Shown: positions 34,000 to 44,329 of the stretch, one piece after another
Layout of the letters: each line of letters begins with the position of its first letter
How positions within the stretch are numbered: the first letter of the stretch is position 1
Assembly (NCBI GenBank): GCA_030248195.1
Contig: JASAND010021206.1
Location: forward strand, 1 to 64,000
DNA from: Trissonchulus latispiculum
Lineage: Eukaryota > Nematoda > Enoplea > Enoplida > Ironidae
Direction of reading: 5' to 3'
Length of the DNA: 64,000 nucleotides
Made by a program: the position numbers and the translations under genes
The notes under the pieces: model-generated
The model's input: the letters and a program-made list of their open reading frames with translations, nothing else
Database searches by the model: none
What the model was told of the DNA's origin: nothing

Positions 34000-35958
34000 C
34001 AGGGGCGTATCCAGGGGGGTGGTCCAGGGGGTCCGGACCCACCCCTTTTTGAGCCCTGACCCCCCCCCTCATCTTCACTGGCAGGTGATCATTTTTCATT
34101 AAACTATTGAAAAGCAAATAAAAATAGAAATTCCGCGCCTGCGGCGCGATTAGTGTGTTCATTTACATTATTCTAAACTTAAATGTGTGTAAATCAAAAT
34201 TCAAACATTTATTGGAACAGGTTATTTCAAATCCAGAAATAGTGAGTCATAAACGTTTCTACTAGAGATGCACCGGGGCCGCCAGTACCGGGGCCGGGAC
34301 CTCATCGTGGCCCCGGCTTGGCCCCGGTAACGGGGCCTGAAAATTGGGGGCCCAAATCGAAAACTTTCAAAAATTTTCTGGAAAATTTAAATTTTTGCAA
34401 TAATTTTTGATATACAAACGTTACTATCGTCGTTTTCATTCATATCGGCGGGAAAGCTTTGTAACAATTTTTGACTTTCGAAAATTCAAAATTTTGGTCA
34501 AAAAATGTCAAAAATTTACAAAATTTTGCTAATTTTTGGCCCCGGTCTGACCACCGGGGCCGGGGCCCGACTACCGGGGCCGGGGCCAGATCCTTGGTGC
34601 ATCCGAGATTCAGTCCAGGTTTTGTGGTCAAAAATACCGTCGTTTGTAGAAATGAATAATAATTTTGACGATCCAAAAAAATTTGGGTTTTTTCCCGCCG
34701 CGCTATATATATATATCCACAAAATTTCGCGAGTGCGTATACATACGTATATATATTTCCAACGTTTTCACCAGATTTTCGGATAGAAAAACTCTAAAAT
34801 GTCATTCGATTTTAGCAAAAATTTCTTAGTTTGCCATCAAAAAGTGTTAATTTTTTTGAATTTTCTTGTTTCTGCAAAACGAAAGAAATTTAAGATTTGA
34901 AGAACGATTTCATCTAAAAAGCAAAAACTTTCTTCAACTTCCACCCAAATGGTATTCTGTTATTCTGATTATTGTTAATACTCACTAATGTTACATGCAT
35001 ATTAGACACCATACATGCGCAAGGGGTGTACTGAGGGTGTACCAGGTACACCCTAATTTCCGGGGGGACCGCGCAGTGCGCAAGCAAAATCAGGGGAATC
35101 GCGCAGCGCGAGCTTTCCATTTCCAAAATTCACAAAATTTCCATAATTTCCACAAAAATGAAAGTTTTGAATAGCTTCGCAAGCAGATTAATTATAATCT
35201 GTGAAATGAATGAAAAAGGAATGAGAAATTCAACATGTGTGCATATGTGCGAATACTTTGAAAATGTCGCGATCCCTGTTGCGTGTTCTATCGCTCTCGC
35301 CCCTCCATGTCGCCCCCCCCCCGATTGTGCGAAGGGGGACCGCGCAAACTGATTTCTGGTACACCCTGTGAAGAGAGACCTTGCCCATGTATGTTAGACA
35401 CTCATATTTGTAAGTGCGTATATACGTGAGTCAGAATATATGCTTGCGGGACAGTGTGAACTATGAAGCAACACACGCCAGCACACAGGAGGGTGAGTAC
35501 TGGCTTTTTCCTATTTGGAGGGGGCCCCCCAGAAAATCGTCCCCCCAAAGACTTAGGTCGCCCCCCCAAGGATTCGGGCCTTCCCCCCCTCAGAACTCTA
35601 AAGTGCCTAAAAATAGTGTTTTGAGGGTAAATTTTGAAAAAAAATTCCGGCTTCGCCGGATTTTTACCTATTTTTAAGCATTTTCTTAGCTGTGTTAAGC
35701 TTAAATTTAAGTTAAAAATAGTTAATTTTTTAGCTCAGCAGCAAAAAATAGCTATTTTTAGGCATTTTTCGGAAAATTTTTCTTCCCCCCTAGACTTCCC
35801 CCCCCCCAGAAATTTTTGCCTAGGAAAAAGCCAGGCTTCGCTTGTGCAGTCTCTTGTTGAACTGGACTGGATAAAAACAGTTCAGTTGGGTGGTCCTGGG
35901 GGAGGAGGATAAAATTTTTTTGGACCCACCCCTTTTCAAAATCCTGGATACGCCGGTG
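34000..35958. mobile_element. hAT-like non-autonomous element with 8-bp target duplication
   Basis: The left end CAGGGGCGTATCCAGG (34000) and the right end, read inward, CACCGGCGTATCCAGG (35958) match in 14 of 16 positions. Both are flanked by GGTCCAAG (33992-33999 and 35959-35966). An 8-bp duplication with CA-starting termini fits the hAT superfamily. The interior has no transposase and contains smaller repeats, including likely nested MITEs at 34264-34607 and 35030-35370. Length is 1959 bp with the insertions. Confidence 0.78.
34264..34607. mobile_element. Probable nested MITE with GATGCACC ends
   Basis: The left end is TAGAGATGCACCGGGGCC and the right end, read inward, TCGGATGCACCAAGG. 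Such GATGCACC termini are common in hAT-type MITEs. The sub-terminal regions are rich in CCGGGGCCGGGG on both sides. No matching 8-bp duplication was found, so the borders are approximate. Confidence 0.5.
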
Positions 35959-35966
35959 GGTCCAAG

Positions 35967-36136
35967 TGGCCAAAATCAGACATGGTGCCTTTTCAAGCCA
36001 AATTTTTCAATTTCGTCAAAAATCGCCAATTTTTCACTAGAATAGGTAGGGTTTGGCATTAAATTCAACAACACGTTTTCTATGGGATAGGATGCTTAAA
36101 CTGCAGGAATAAAGCAAATTTCCAAAATTTGCCTGT
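35967..36136. other. Short spacer, nothing recognised
   Basis: AT-rich sequence between the hAT-like element and the hairpin repeat. Confidence 0.4.
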
Positions 36137-36420
36137 TTATCATAGGGGTCGCGGCAGCGACCCCTATAATATGTGTGAAAAGTGGCTGGAGACAGTGTAA
36201 AATAAGCTGCGCAGAAGCTGCGCAAAATCCTGCGCAGATTTTATGCGCAAATTGTAGAGCACATCGAGTTTAGTATGACTGTGAAGTTTCAGCCCCGTAT
36301 CACCTACCGTTAAAAAGTTGCGCCCCGGACCGGTTATGGCGGCGATGTTTTTTCCGGTTTCTCCTATTTGATGGTTGTATTGTACATAATGTTCGCCGCT
36401 TTCACGTGATCTGCAGCGGT
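36137..36420 (-). repeat. Hairpin-bearing repeat, minus copy
   Basis: Inverted relative of 30060-30352. The hairpin at 36138-36171 (TATCATAGGGGTCGC stem, GGCA loop) comes first, then CTGCGCAG palindromes and the shared GTTAAAAAGTTGCGCC region. Together with the satellites on each side it forms an imperfect 9-kb inverted structure from 28.2 to 37.6 kb. Confidence 0.8.
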
Positions 36421-36765
36421 GGGCCAACCTAAAGGGCTATAGGGTCTAGTAGTACCCTCTAAAGAATTTAAGAATCACAACTTTTTTGCGCCGCAGCTGC
36501 GCCATAGCGCCGCAGTGGCGCCGCAAAGTCGGCTCATAGCGAAAAGTGGCCATTTTTGTGGTCGTCGCTCAGGTCGAACGTTACGAGCTGTAGCTGATTT
36601 CTTTTTATATTCAGAAATTACATATATTGAACTAACTAACCGTCCAGGTTGCGTTTCTCTATCACTTCCCTAGCGACCACAGTGGCCCGTCAAAGATGGC
36701 GAAAATTCGAAAAATGAAAAATCGAAATTTCTCGCTATTTAACTTTGAAAGCTCAAATCTTCCAT
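36421..36765. other. No gene recognised
   Basis: Contains CGCCGCAG/TGGCGCCGCAA words near 36490-36525. No coding or structural call was possible. Confidence 0.4.
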
Positions 36766-37575
36766 ACAATGGTTTTCTGGCACGGAGAATCGATTCCCGC
36801 AGTCAGTTTTACCGTTAGACCCACCCACCTTGCTGGGCTGGTTCCACTTTGCCGTCGGGAGGGTCAAGTCGGAAACCGCTTCCTGGAGGTCCATAGTAGG
36901 CTCTACCTGGCCTCTCAAAACTTTGTCTATAGGGGTTTTCTGGTGTGCCCAGCTCATTCCCGGTATCAGTTTTGCCGTCCGACGTGTCTATATTGCTGGG
37001 CTGGTTCTACTTTGCCGTCGGGAGGGTCTAGTCGGAAACCGCTTCCTGGAGGTCCATAGTAGGCCGCTCTACCTGGCCTCTCAAAACTTTGTCTATAGGG
37101 GTTTTCTGGTGTGCCCAGCTCATTCCCGGTATTCGTTTTGCCGTCCGACGTACCTATTTTGCTGGGCTGGTTCTACTTTGCCGTTTGAAGGGTCAGTCGG
37201 GTGGGAGGGTCAAATGGTCGAATTAAAGTTTCTCAAAAGTGGTCAAATTTGGTATCAAATGAAAGCCCTAAGTGAGCTGAGCAACCTTTGTCATAGAACT
37301 GCGTACCCAAAGTGGCTGTAGAGTGCTGTGGTGGGGACTTAGGCGATTTTGGGTCAAAAATAAAATTTTTCAAAAGTGGTAAAATTTGGTATCAAATGAA
37401 AGCCCTAAGTGAGCTGAGCAACTTTTGCCATAGAACTGCACACCCAAAGTGGCTGTAGAGTGCTGTGGTTGGGTGGGGTGGGGACTTTGGCGATTTTGGG
37501 TCAAAAATAAAATTTTTCAAAAGTGGTAAAATTTGGTATCAAATGAAAGCCCTAAGTGAGCTGAACAACTTTTGC
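36766..37575 (-). repeat. Inverted copies of the 163-bp and 147-bp satellites
   Basis: 36766-37200 holds three 163-bp-family units reading on the minus strand. 37215-37575 holds about three 147-bp-family units with GGTATCAAATGAAAGCCC at about 37250, 37388 and 37535. The order is the mirror image of 28245-29700. Confidence 0.85.
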
Positions 37576-38639
37576 GGTGTCGAATTTATGCCTTTCTCAA
37601 CCGGAATTCAAAGGATAGACATAGGCCCAACACACATATTATCCCCTTTTGTGCGGAGCATTTTTGTTACTTGTATATATATACGTGTTAAACATACAAA
37701 AACTTCAAAAGTTAATTTGACATGAATTTTTTCAAAAATATTGATATATACTTTTTGATGCAGGCAGAGATACTAAAAATGACCCGCTCTTTGACAAAAC
37801 TGTTCTAGGTCTGGCATACTTCCAGCAAAAATTTCGGCTGGGTTTTTTCCCGCCCATGGGTTTTTCCCCATCGCTTTGGTCGAAAATTTCTCACCAACCG
37901 TAAGTGCTACAGAGATGTTTTATGGCTCATTTTGAAGCTCTTCGCAAGGCCTCATGGTAGTTATCATGTGATTTTGATTTGTCGCTTAATAAAAAGTTAG
38001 CCAAAATTCGAAAATTTGGGATTTTATTTCCTGACCCCACCCAAATGGGCAAATCCCAGACCCCACCCACCCAAATTTGCCAGACCCCACCCTCAAAATT
38101 TTCGAAATTTTAGGTCAGTCAGAAAAAATTCTAACTTTTAACAAAATTCCAAATTTTTTCAAACAATGATCAAATCGGTTTTAAAATTGCTAATTTTGGG
38201 TTGTAAATATATAGCGTTTTTTAGCAAAATCAAAACTTTTTTCTTAAAATTTTTAAGAAAAATTTTTTACCCCCAACCGCAAATTTGATTTTTCCGGACA
38301 CTATACATACATATATACCTATACCGGCTGGCTGACACAGACCACCTACCCTAATTTCGGCTACACCCATCCCAACTTTTTCTCAAGGTACACGTCAAGG
38401 TACAAGTCAAGAAGTCACAACTCACAACGACAAATACATACAAGCCTTGTTTTTGAAGAAAGGCACTTTTGTGTTTTAAGCTATTTTTGGAATTTCTGAT
38501 CTCCGGACTTGTCCGGCCTTACATTAAGGGTGTCCACCATCAAAATTCCGAAATTTAACCCCCCCCCCCCCCGCCATAGCTAATATGCTTAGATTAACCG
38601 TAAATATCTTCTAAAAACATGTTTTTCAGATGTTTTCAA
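37576..38639. other. Gene-free DNA
   Basis: AT-rich with short C-runs (38555-38572) and repeated CCCCACCCAAAT words near 38035-38095. No ORF with a recognisable motif was found. Confidence 0.5.
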
Positions 38640-38950
38640 GATTTACTAGATTTGCAAAATATCTGGAAAAAGTCTGGAAAATGCCTGGAAAAAACCTGGA
38701 AAGACTAGAAAAAGTCTGGAAAAAATCTGGAAAATGCCTGGAAAAACGTTTTCTAGACTTTTTTCAGGGATTTTCCAGATTTTTTCCAGACATTTTCCAA
38801 ATCTAGAAAATACCTTGAAAATATCTGGAAAAGGTCTGGAAAAATTTTTCCAGGTATTTGCCCAGACTTTTTCCAAACAAAAGAAAAAACCTGGAAAAAG
38901 TCTCGAAAAATTTTAGCGTTAAAAAATTTTTCCAGACTTTTTCCGGATAA
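38640..38950. repeat. Purine-rich CTGGAAAA minisatellite with internal inversion
   Basis: Units of CTGGAAAAAGT and CTGGAAAATGC run on the plus strand to about 38745, then flip to TTTTCCAGA units near 38750-38800, and alternate again afterwards. It can form long imperfect hairpins. It is related to 31025-31330. Confidence 0.75.
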
Positions 38951-39622
38951 ACTTTTTCTGTTAACCCAAATCCCCGTTACACCCTTACCCATTGTGGCTG
39001 GCCGAAAAAAGTGGGGGTGGGGGTTTTTAAAAAAAGTAGGGAGGGGGTTTGGCAAAAAAGGGGGAGGGGGGTCGAAAAAAGTCGATTTGGGGGGAGGGGT
39101 AAGAAAAAGTTTCGAGGGGGGGGGGGTCGGCGTAAAATCGGTTTTTCGTTAAAAAACTGAAAAATTTTCTCAATTTTCAACTATTGTCAGCTATTTTTAA
39201 GGTAATTAAGCGAATTTCAGCAATTTTTCGCTAATTTTTTGAAAAATTTCGAATTTAAATACTACAAATTTTCAAAAATTTAGATGTGTTGAATATTTTT
39301 AGGAGGGGTGGGGGTCGGCCGAAGGCCGATTTGGGGGTAGGGGTAGCCAAAATTTTTTAGGGGGGAGCACAGGTGTGGCTGGCGAAAAAAGTGGGGGTGG
39401 GGGGTTTGAAAAAAGGGATCTAGTCACCTTGGGGGGGGGGGGGAAATCAGAAACGTATTTTTATGCAATAAAGTTGATATTTCTCTGCTGAGGACGACGA
39501 GACGAGTCGAACAACTACTATATTGTGCATGCAGTAGACGAAAGTATGAGTATTACCTTATATCGGATAGGCTTCGTTGATTTGTGATATCAGATGTCCG
39601 TACGTATGATTAGGGAAACGTC
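38951..39622. other. G-rich low-complexity DNA
   Basis: Alternating GGGGGTGGGGG runs with TTTTTCG stretches. A similar text occurs at 41860-42180. No gene was identified. Confidence 0.5.
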
Positions 39623-39630
39623 GTCTCCAC

Positions 39631-40194
39631 CATAGGTGTACCACCTGTTTGGGTTGGGGGGGGGGGAGTAGAAGGTCCAAATTTGGCTCGGGGGACCCCA
39701 CCCAAATCCGAAATTTGGGGGGGGGGGACCCCCCCTAAACTGTACCCAAGTTTTTTTAGCTAAAAATGCTCCTTTTTCGATGTACATTACATTAAACGTA
39801 CTCAAAAGCTTCTGTCAATAGTTTTCGTATGCGAAAATAGGGCTTGAAAATTGACAAATTTGCACTAAAATATGCTTAAATTAGCCCAGATTGTGGTTTA
39901 TAATTGCGTATATTATCTTCTAATTGCTATAAATAACCATCTTTAGCTGTTTATAGGTGATTTATAGCCTATTTTTCAAATTTTTTTCAAAAATTTTCAG
40001 AAGTTGCAAAAAATTTTCAAAAATTTTGCATTTTTTACTTGATTTGGACCCAATTTTAGGGGGGGAGGGGGGTTTGACTTTGAGCTCGGCTTGGGAGGGG
40101 GGGAGTAGTTGAGGTCGGGTAGGGGGGGGAGGGGGGTCTGGCCTCTCCGTGGGGGGGTCTCACAGGGGGTAAACTGTAGCCTGGTACACCTATG
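39631..40194. mobile_element. 564-bp hAT-type MITE inserted in the Merlin transposase gene
   Basis: The termini are 13-bp perfect inverted repeats CATAGGTGTACCA. The flanks are direct 8-bp copies GTCTCCAC at 39623-39630 and 40195-40202, the duplication size of hAT elements. The interior is G-rich and has no ORF. Beyond the left copy the sequence resumes a reading frame compatible with the host transposase C-terminus, so the insertion split that gene. Confidence 0.9.
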
Positions 40195-41134
40195 GTCTCC
40201 ACATAAACTCGAGTAGTTTTCTCCTGATCATCGTTTGTGTTGTTCCTCTTTGTGTGCGCAGCCAATGTTTTAGGGAACCCCATAAACTTTCAATTGTTTG
40301 TGTGTGGATTTCGGGATTTGCTGGATCGACGAAATGTTCGGCATGAACTACGTATCTGTGACGGTAGGGACTTGGCTGTGGAATGTAAGCTGAGAATCCA
40401 TGTACGTATGTTCCGTATGCGTCGGTCATTATTGTTGTTCCCGGCTTCACATGGCGCTGGATGCAGGGAATGAGCGTGGCAATGTCTCTGTTGCGTACGG
40501 GGAATATCAGGCAAAGTTTTGTGTCTCGTTCTATCATTCCTAGGACCCAGTGATGAGCTCCCGCTGCATGGCTGACGTTATATTTGCGTTTAAAGAAATA
40601 GCTTTCATCAATTTCAACAATTTTTCCCGGACCACCGATTCTGGCACCGTGCCAGTGCAGCATGTCAAATCGTACAGGGATGTCTCTCATGAAGTTGTAC
40701 CATGTTGATGCTGCTTTATGACTAATATCTGCCTCACGCATGCACACTTCGTGTGGCAGGTTCCATGTCCAGCATACTGTAATGATTATAATCTGCTGTA
40801 AAGTCAGTAAGCTGTTTGCAAAAAATGAATCAGTTCGTATTGAAAGTCGTTTTCTGCAAATAGGTTCAGTCGAACAGTTCCATAAGTATTTGTCTGATCG
40901 ATTGTCTTCGGTTCGCGGTGAAAGATGCATTGGATGATTGCATCTTGGACATGTCCGTTGGTTCGCAATAAGTTTCCATTTTGCGCAGAGCTCAATCCAG
41001 GCATTATAATTAGTCAATATCTGTCCGAAGCCAAATAAAGTCGGATTTAAAGCAATAATGTCGTTATTCGTTAGTATTTCGTTTTGATTAACAATAGTGA
41101 AACGCAAATTTCGTGGACGTCCACGTCCAGGCAT
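40191..41134 (-). pseudogene. Merlin (IS1016/IS1595-like) DDE transposase, C-terminus cut by a MITE
   Basis: The ATG at 41134 is chosen over an upstream in-frame GTG at 41149. The frame has no break for about 314 codons. An N-terminal GRGRPR patch is followed by a zinc-binding part (CPRCNHPMHL ... CRKRL) and helical DNA-binding text. The catalytic acidic residues are visible in EIDESYFFKRKY, IMTDAYGTY and HTQTIESLWGSLK. NPEIHTQTIE and FMWR are typical of the family. The frame ends with a stop inside the MITE terminus at 40191-40193; further transposase-like codons lie left of the MITE, just below 39630. The lost tail is short, so activity cannot be excluded. Merlin terminal repeats were not found. 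Confidence 0.88.
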
Positions 41135-41204
41135 TATTTCCTGTAACACATAGTAGTACTTACACTGTGTAATTGGTTTCTGTTTAGTTATATATATGCT
41201 TTAT

Positions 41205-41289
41205 CTAAGCCTAAGCCTAAACCTAAGCCTAAGCCTAAGCCTAAGCCTAAGCCTAAGCCTAAGCCTAAGCCTAAGCCTAAGCCTAAGCC
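41205..41289 (+). repeat. TTAGGC telomere-type array (about 14 units)
   Basis: CCTAAG repeats on the plus strand, so TTAGGC on the minus strand, with one variant unit CTAAAC. It begins 71 bp upstream of the Merlin ATG. Since normal sequence lies on both sides, it is an interstitial copy and not a chromosome end. TTAGGC is the telomere unit of many nematodes. Confidence 0.93.
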
Positions 41290-42260
41290 AGGGCTTTTCT
41301 GAAAGCATCATTTGTGTTCTTATTTAAGACCTAGTGTAAGGCAGGGGTTTTCTGAAAGATTCACTTGTTTTCTTATTTTTGTGCGACTGCCACATGGTTA
41401 GGGCAGTTTGCAGGTGTTTTTATAGTGAGCTGTTGTTCGTGTTTCCTATGGGTCTTTTTTTAGTTGACGGGAGCATCAGTTGGCGTAGTGATGCTGTGTG
41501 TTACGATGCTGTGAAAGGAAACTAAAGTTTTTTGAAAAAGGACTTCTGCTGATCGCATATCATAATATTATAGAGCGATACATAGCTAGAAAGAAAGAGC
41601 GTGAAAAATTGACCCCCCCCCCTAGGGGGTGGGGGATATAGGGGGGCCCAAAACGGAACGCATAAAAATGCGTCTATAAGAAGTTATACTCACTTTAACC
41701 TGACGAGGTACCCTCTTAGTGTCTTATTTTTAGAAAAGGGGCGACAAATAAAATCTTTTGGGGGCTAGAGATCGAGATTGGGGGCTTGTGACGATGGGGG
41801 ACACACTTTTAGAAAAGATGGGTGCCCAGTGATTTTTCCCCCCTCAGGGTGACTAGTGCCAAAATTTTCGAGGGGGGTCGGCGAAAAATCGGTTTTCCGT
41901 TAAAAAACTGAACAATTTTCTCAATTTTCGGCTATTTTTTGCGATTTCTAAGGTAATTAAGCGAATTTTAGCAATTTTTCGCTAATTTTTTGTTTTTTGA
42001 AAATTTTCTAATTTTTGGATGAAAAGTTGCAAAAATTCAGGTAGGGGGTCGAAAATTTTTAGGGGGGGTCGGCGAAGGCCGATTTGGGGGGAGGGGTAGA
42101 AAAAATTTAATTTTGGGGGGGAGGGTCGGCGACCCCCCCCCCCACTCCCCCCTAACACACCTATGGGAGGGGGGGGGTTGGCGACCCCTCCTGCCGAATC
42201 CACGGGCTTGGAGCTGTCATCCTAAAGACAACATTGGGATCTGCTGGCGTGATTCGTCAT
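41290..42260. other. Gene-free DNA, G-rich from 41.6 kb
   Basis: A GCCAGGGCTTTTCTGAAAG sentence occurs next to the telomere-type array and again, varied, near 41341. 41600-42190 is G-run-rich and resembles 39000-39400. No gene was found. Confidence 0.5.
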
Positions 42261-42269
42261 CTCCTCGCT

Positions 42270-43383
42270 CAAATTGTATTCCAAGGATGTAGTGGAGTGG
42301 GCCCAGGTCGTTCATTTGGAAACTTGTTGTTAGGATTTTTTACCTTAGGTTAATCATTTCCTCCTGAGTCTCTGTCATCAAAATGAGGCCATCAACATAC
42401 ACAGTGATCATGGTCAAGTCATTCATGGGGGGAAAACATAAAAACAGTGAGAAATCTGACTTTGACTGAGTGAAACCTTTTGTTTTCAGAAATTCAACCA
42501 ACTTTTGATTCCAGCATCGGCCAGCCTGTCGCGAGCCATATAAGCTTTTACGCTTCTACGCTTTTACGCTTTAATACTGTTCCTTTCCTTTTCCTACATA
42601 ACCAGGTGGCTGGTCCATATAAATTTCTTCAGTCAGAGATCGCCATTCAGGTGAGCGGTTGCCACGTCCATTTGATGAATTTCCATTCTTCGTTGAACAG
42701 CCAACGCGAGCAAAACTCATAAGGACGTCTCCTTAACTACTGGAGCAAAAGTCTCAGTGAAGTCCACGCCATATTTTTGAGAAAAGCCTTTCGCGACAAG
42801 TCGGGCCTTGTACTTGTCTATGCTCCCATCTACCTTCCTCGTTATGCGAAAAACCCACTTACATCCAACAGCTTGGCGTCCTTCAATGGGGCAATTCCGT
42901 CAATTCCCATGTTCCCATTTCCGTCAAAGAAGCAAACTCTTTGTCAGCCGCTTCTTTCCACGCTTTCCCATCAGGATTGGTAAGTGCTTGGTCAATCGTT
43001 GTGAGCACTTTCATCAGCAACAATGGCATGGCATAGGCGGTGGGCAACTTCCGGGACGGAGAAATCTAGCTCTGTAGCTTCTGCTGCCACGATCCATTCA
43101 CCAAGACACTCTGGTGCATTTTAGGACGTTGTGACGGTTCTCTTGTTGCTTCTTGTTGTTTGTCTTTATTCGATTCTTGAGTGTTTCCTTTGTCAATTGC
43201 TTGAATGTTCTCGAAAGGAAAATTGGCTTCGTCAAATGAAACATCTCTTCGGATAAGTACTAGTTTCTTGTCTAAATCGTAGAGCTTGTATCCTTTAACA
43301 CCATTGGGATACCCAAGGGATATGCATTTGTTGCCTTTTTCATCAAACTTTGTTCTTTCATTTTCCGGACATATGCGAGGCAA
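42270..43383 (-). pseudogene. Copia reverse transcriptase remnant
   Basis: At 43383-43066 there is a frame with the segment after integrase (CISLGYPNGVKGYKLYD, LIRRDVSFDE). From about 42900 to 42340 the RVT_2-type RT is readable on the minus strand in pieces: [34 protein letters not shown], the QMDVATAHLNGDL block and TVYVDGLIL. In-frame stops and frameshifts interrupt it, and the usual YVDD catalytic pair reads YVDG. RNase H is largely absent. This is a dead Ty1/copia copy. Confidence 0.85.
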
Positions 43384-43399
43384 CCAAATACTTTCAGGT

Positions 43400-44298
43400 G
43401 CGCCATGCTAGGTTTTCTTCCTGTCCAGCGCTGAAAAGGCGTTTTTCCAGTTGACGATACCAGTCGGTTCTGATGCTAGACGGCTGTGGAGGCGGCTTCG
43501 CCCCAAAACTGCCTTGGTAGTCCTGAATGGGATAGCAGTGAAACACTCATTTCCTGAATAATGCCATTCCACCGCTCGGCCACTCCGTTTTGAGCAGGAC
43601 AATAAGGAACAGTTTTTTCCGATGCCGAATTCCATGCTCTGCATGGTATTGCTCGAATACGCCTGAGCAATACTCACCTCCGTTGTCCGTCAGCAGCACT
43701 TTTATTCTTTTTCGAAACTGATTTTCAGTCTGGGCTTGTATGCTTTGAATGCTTCAATAACATCAGACTTGTTTCTGAGGAAGTATATTGTGCAGTATCT
43801 TATGAGTAGTCGTCGATGAACGTAGCAAAATACCTTTCTCCGCCGACCGACTGAGTAGACATGGGTCTACAGACATCACTGTGTCAAGTCACTAAGTTAC
43901 TAAGTCAAGTGGTTCTGCCGATTGGCTTTGGCTTAGCTTTGGATATGGTTTTCTTTTTAACTTCCCTTAGCTTAGCTTAGATCGATCTGGTTCTGACTTA
44001 ACTTTATACCTCGAGCATGGTTCTCCTTGACCAAAAGCTGCAGACGTCGTGCTGAACAGTGACCAAAACGATAGTGCCAAAGCGTACCTGGAGTGTCTGC
44101 GGTAACGTTGTAAAGTCCGTTATTTCTTGGAACTTCACAGTGTAGCACGCAGCTCTTGTTTTCCCAGGTACCTAGGGCCAGAGGTTTTCCAGAAGGAGAG
44201 TTAAGTGTAACACCTTCTCGATCAAATTTCACTATGGTTCCATAGTCTTTAGCCGATCTTACCAAGAAGAAATTACAGGTAAGATCCGGTACATACAA
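43400..44298 (-). pseudogene. Copia GAG-pre-integrase and integrase remnant
   Basis: 44298-43972 encodes the pre-integrase part (LWHYRFGHCSARRLQLL, with the expected H-x-R-x-GH pattern). The integrase core lies at about 43970-43400 but is split over several frames. One frame around 43670-43600 reads the NGVAERWNG block that normally carries the catalytic glutamate region. Several stops interrupt it. Confidence 0.8.
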
Positions 44299-44329
44299 GA
44301 CTTCTTGAAACCATAGGATATTGATTTCG

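Noticed and set aside
41205..41289. True chromosome end
   Set aside because: Unique sequence and genes continue on both sides; the array is only about 85 bp.
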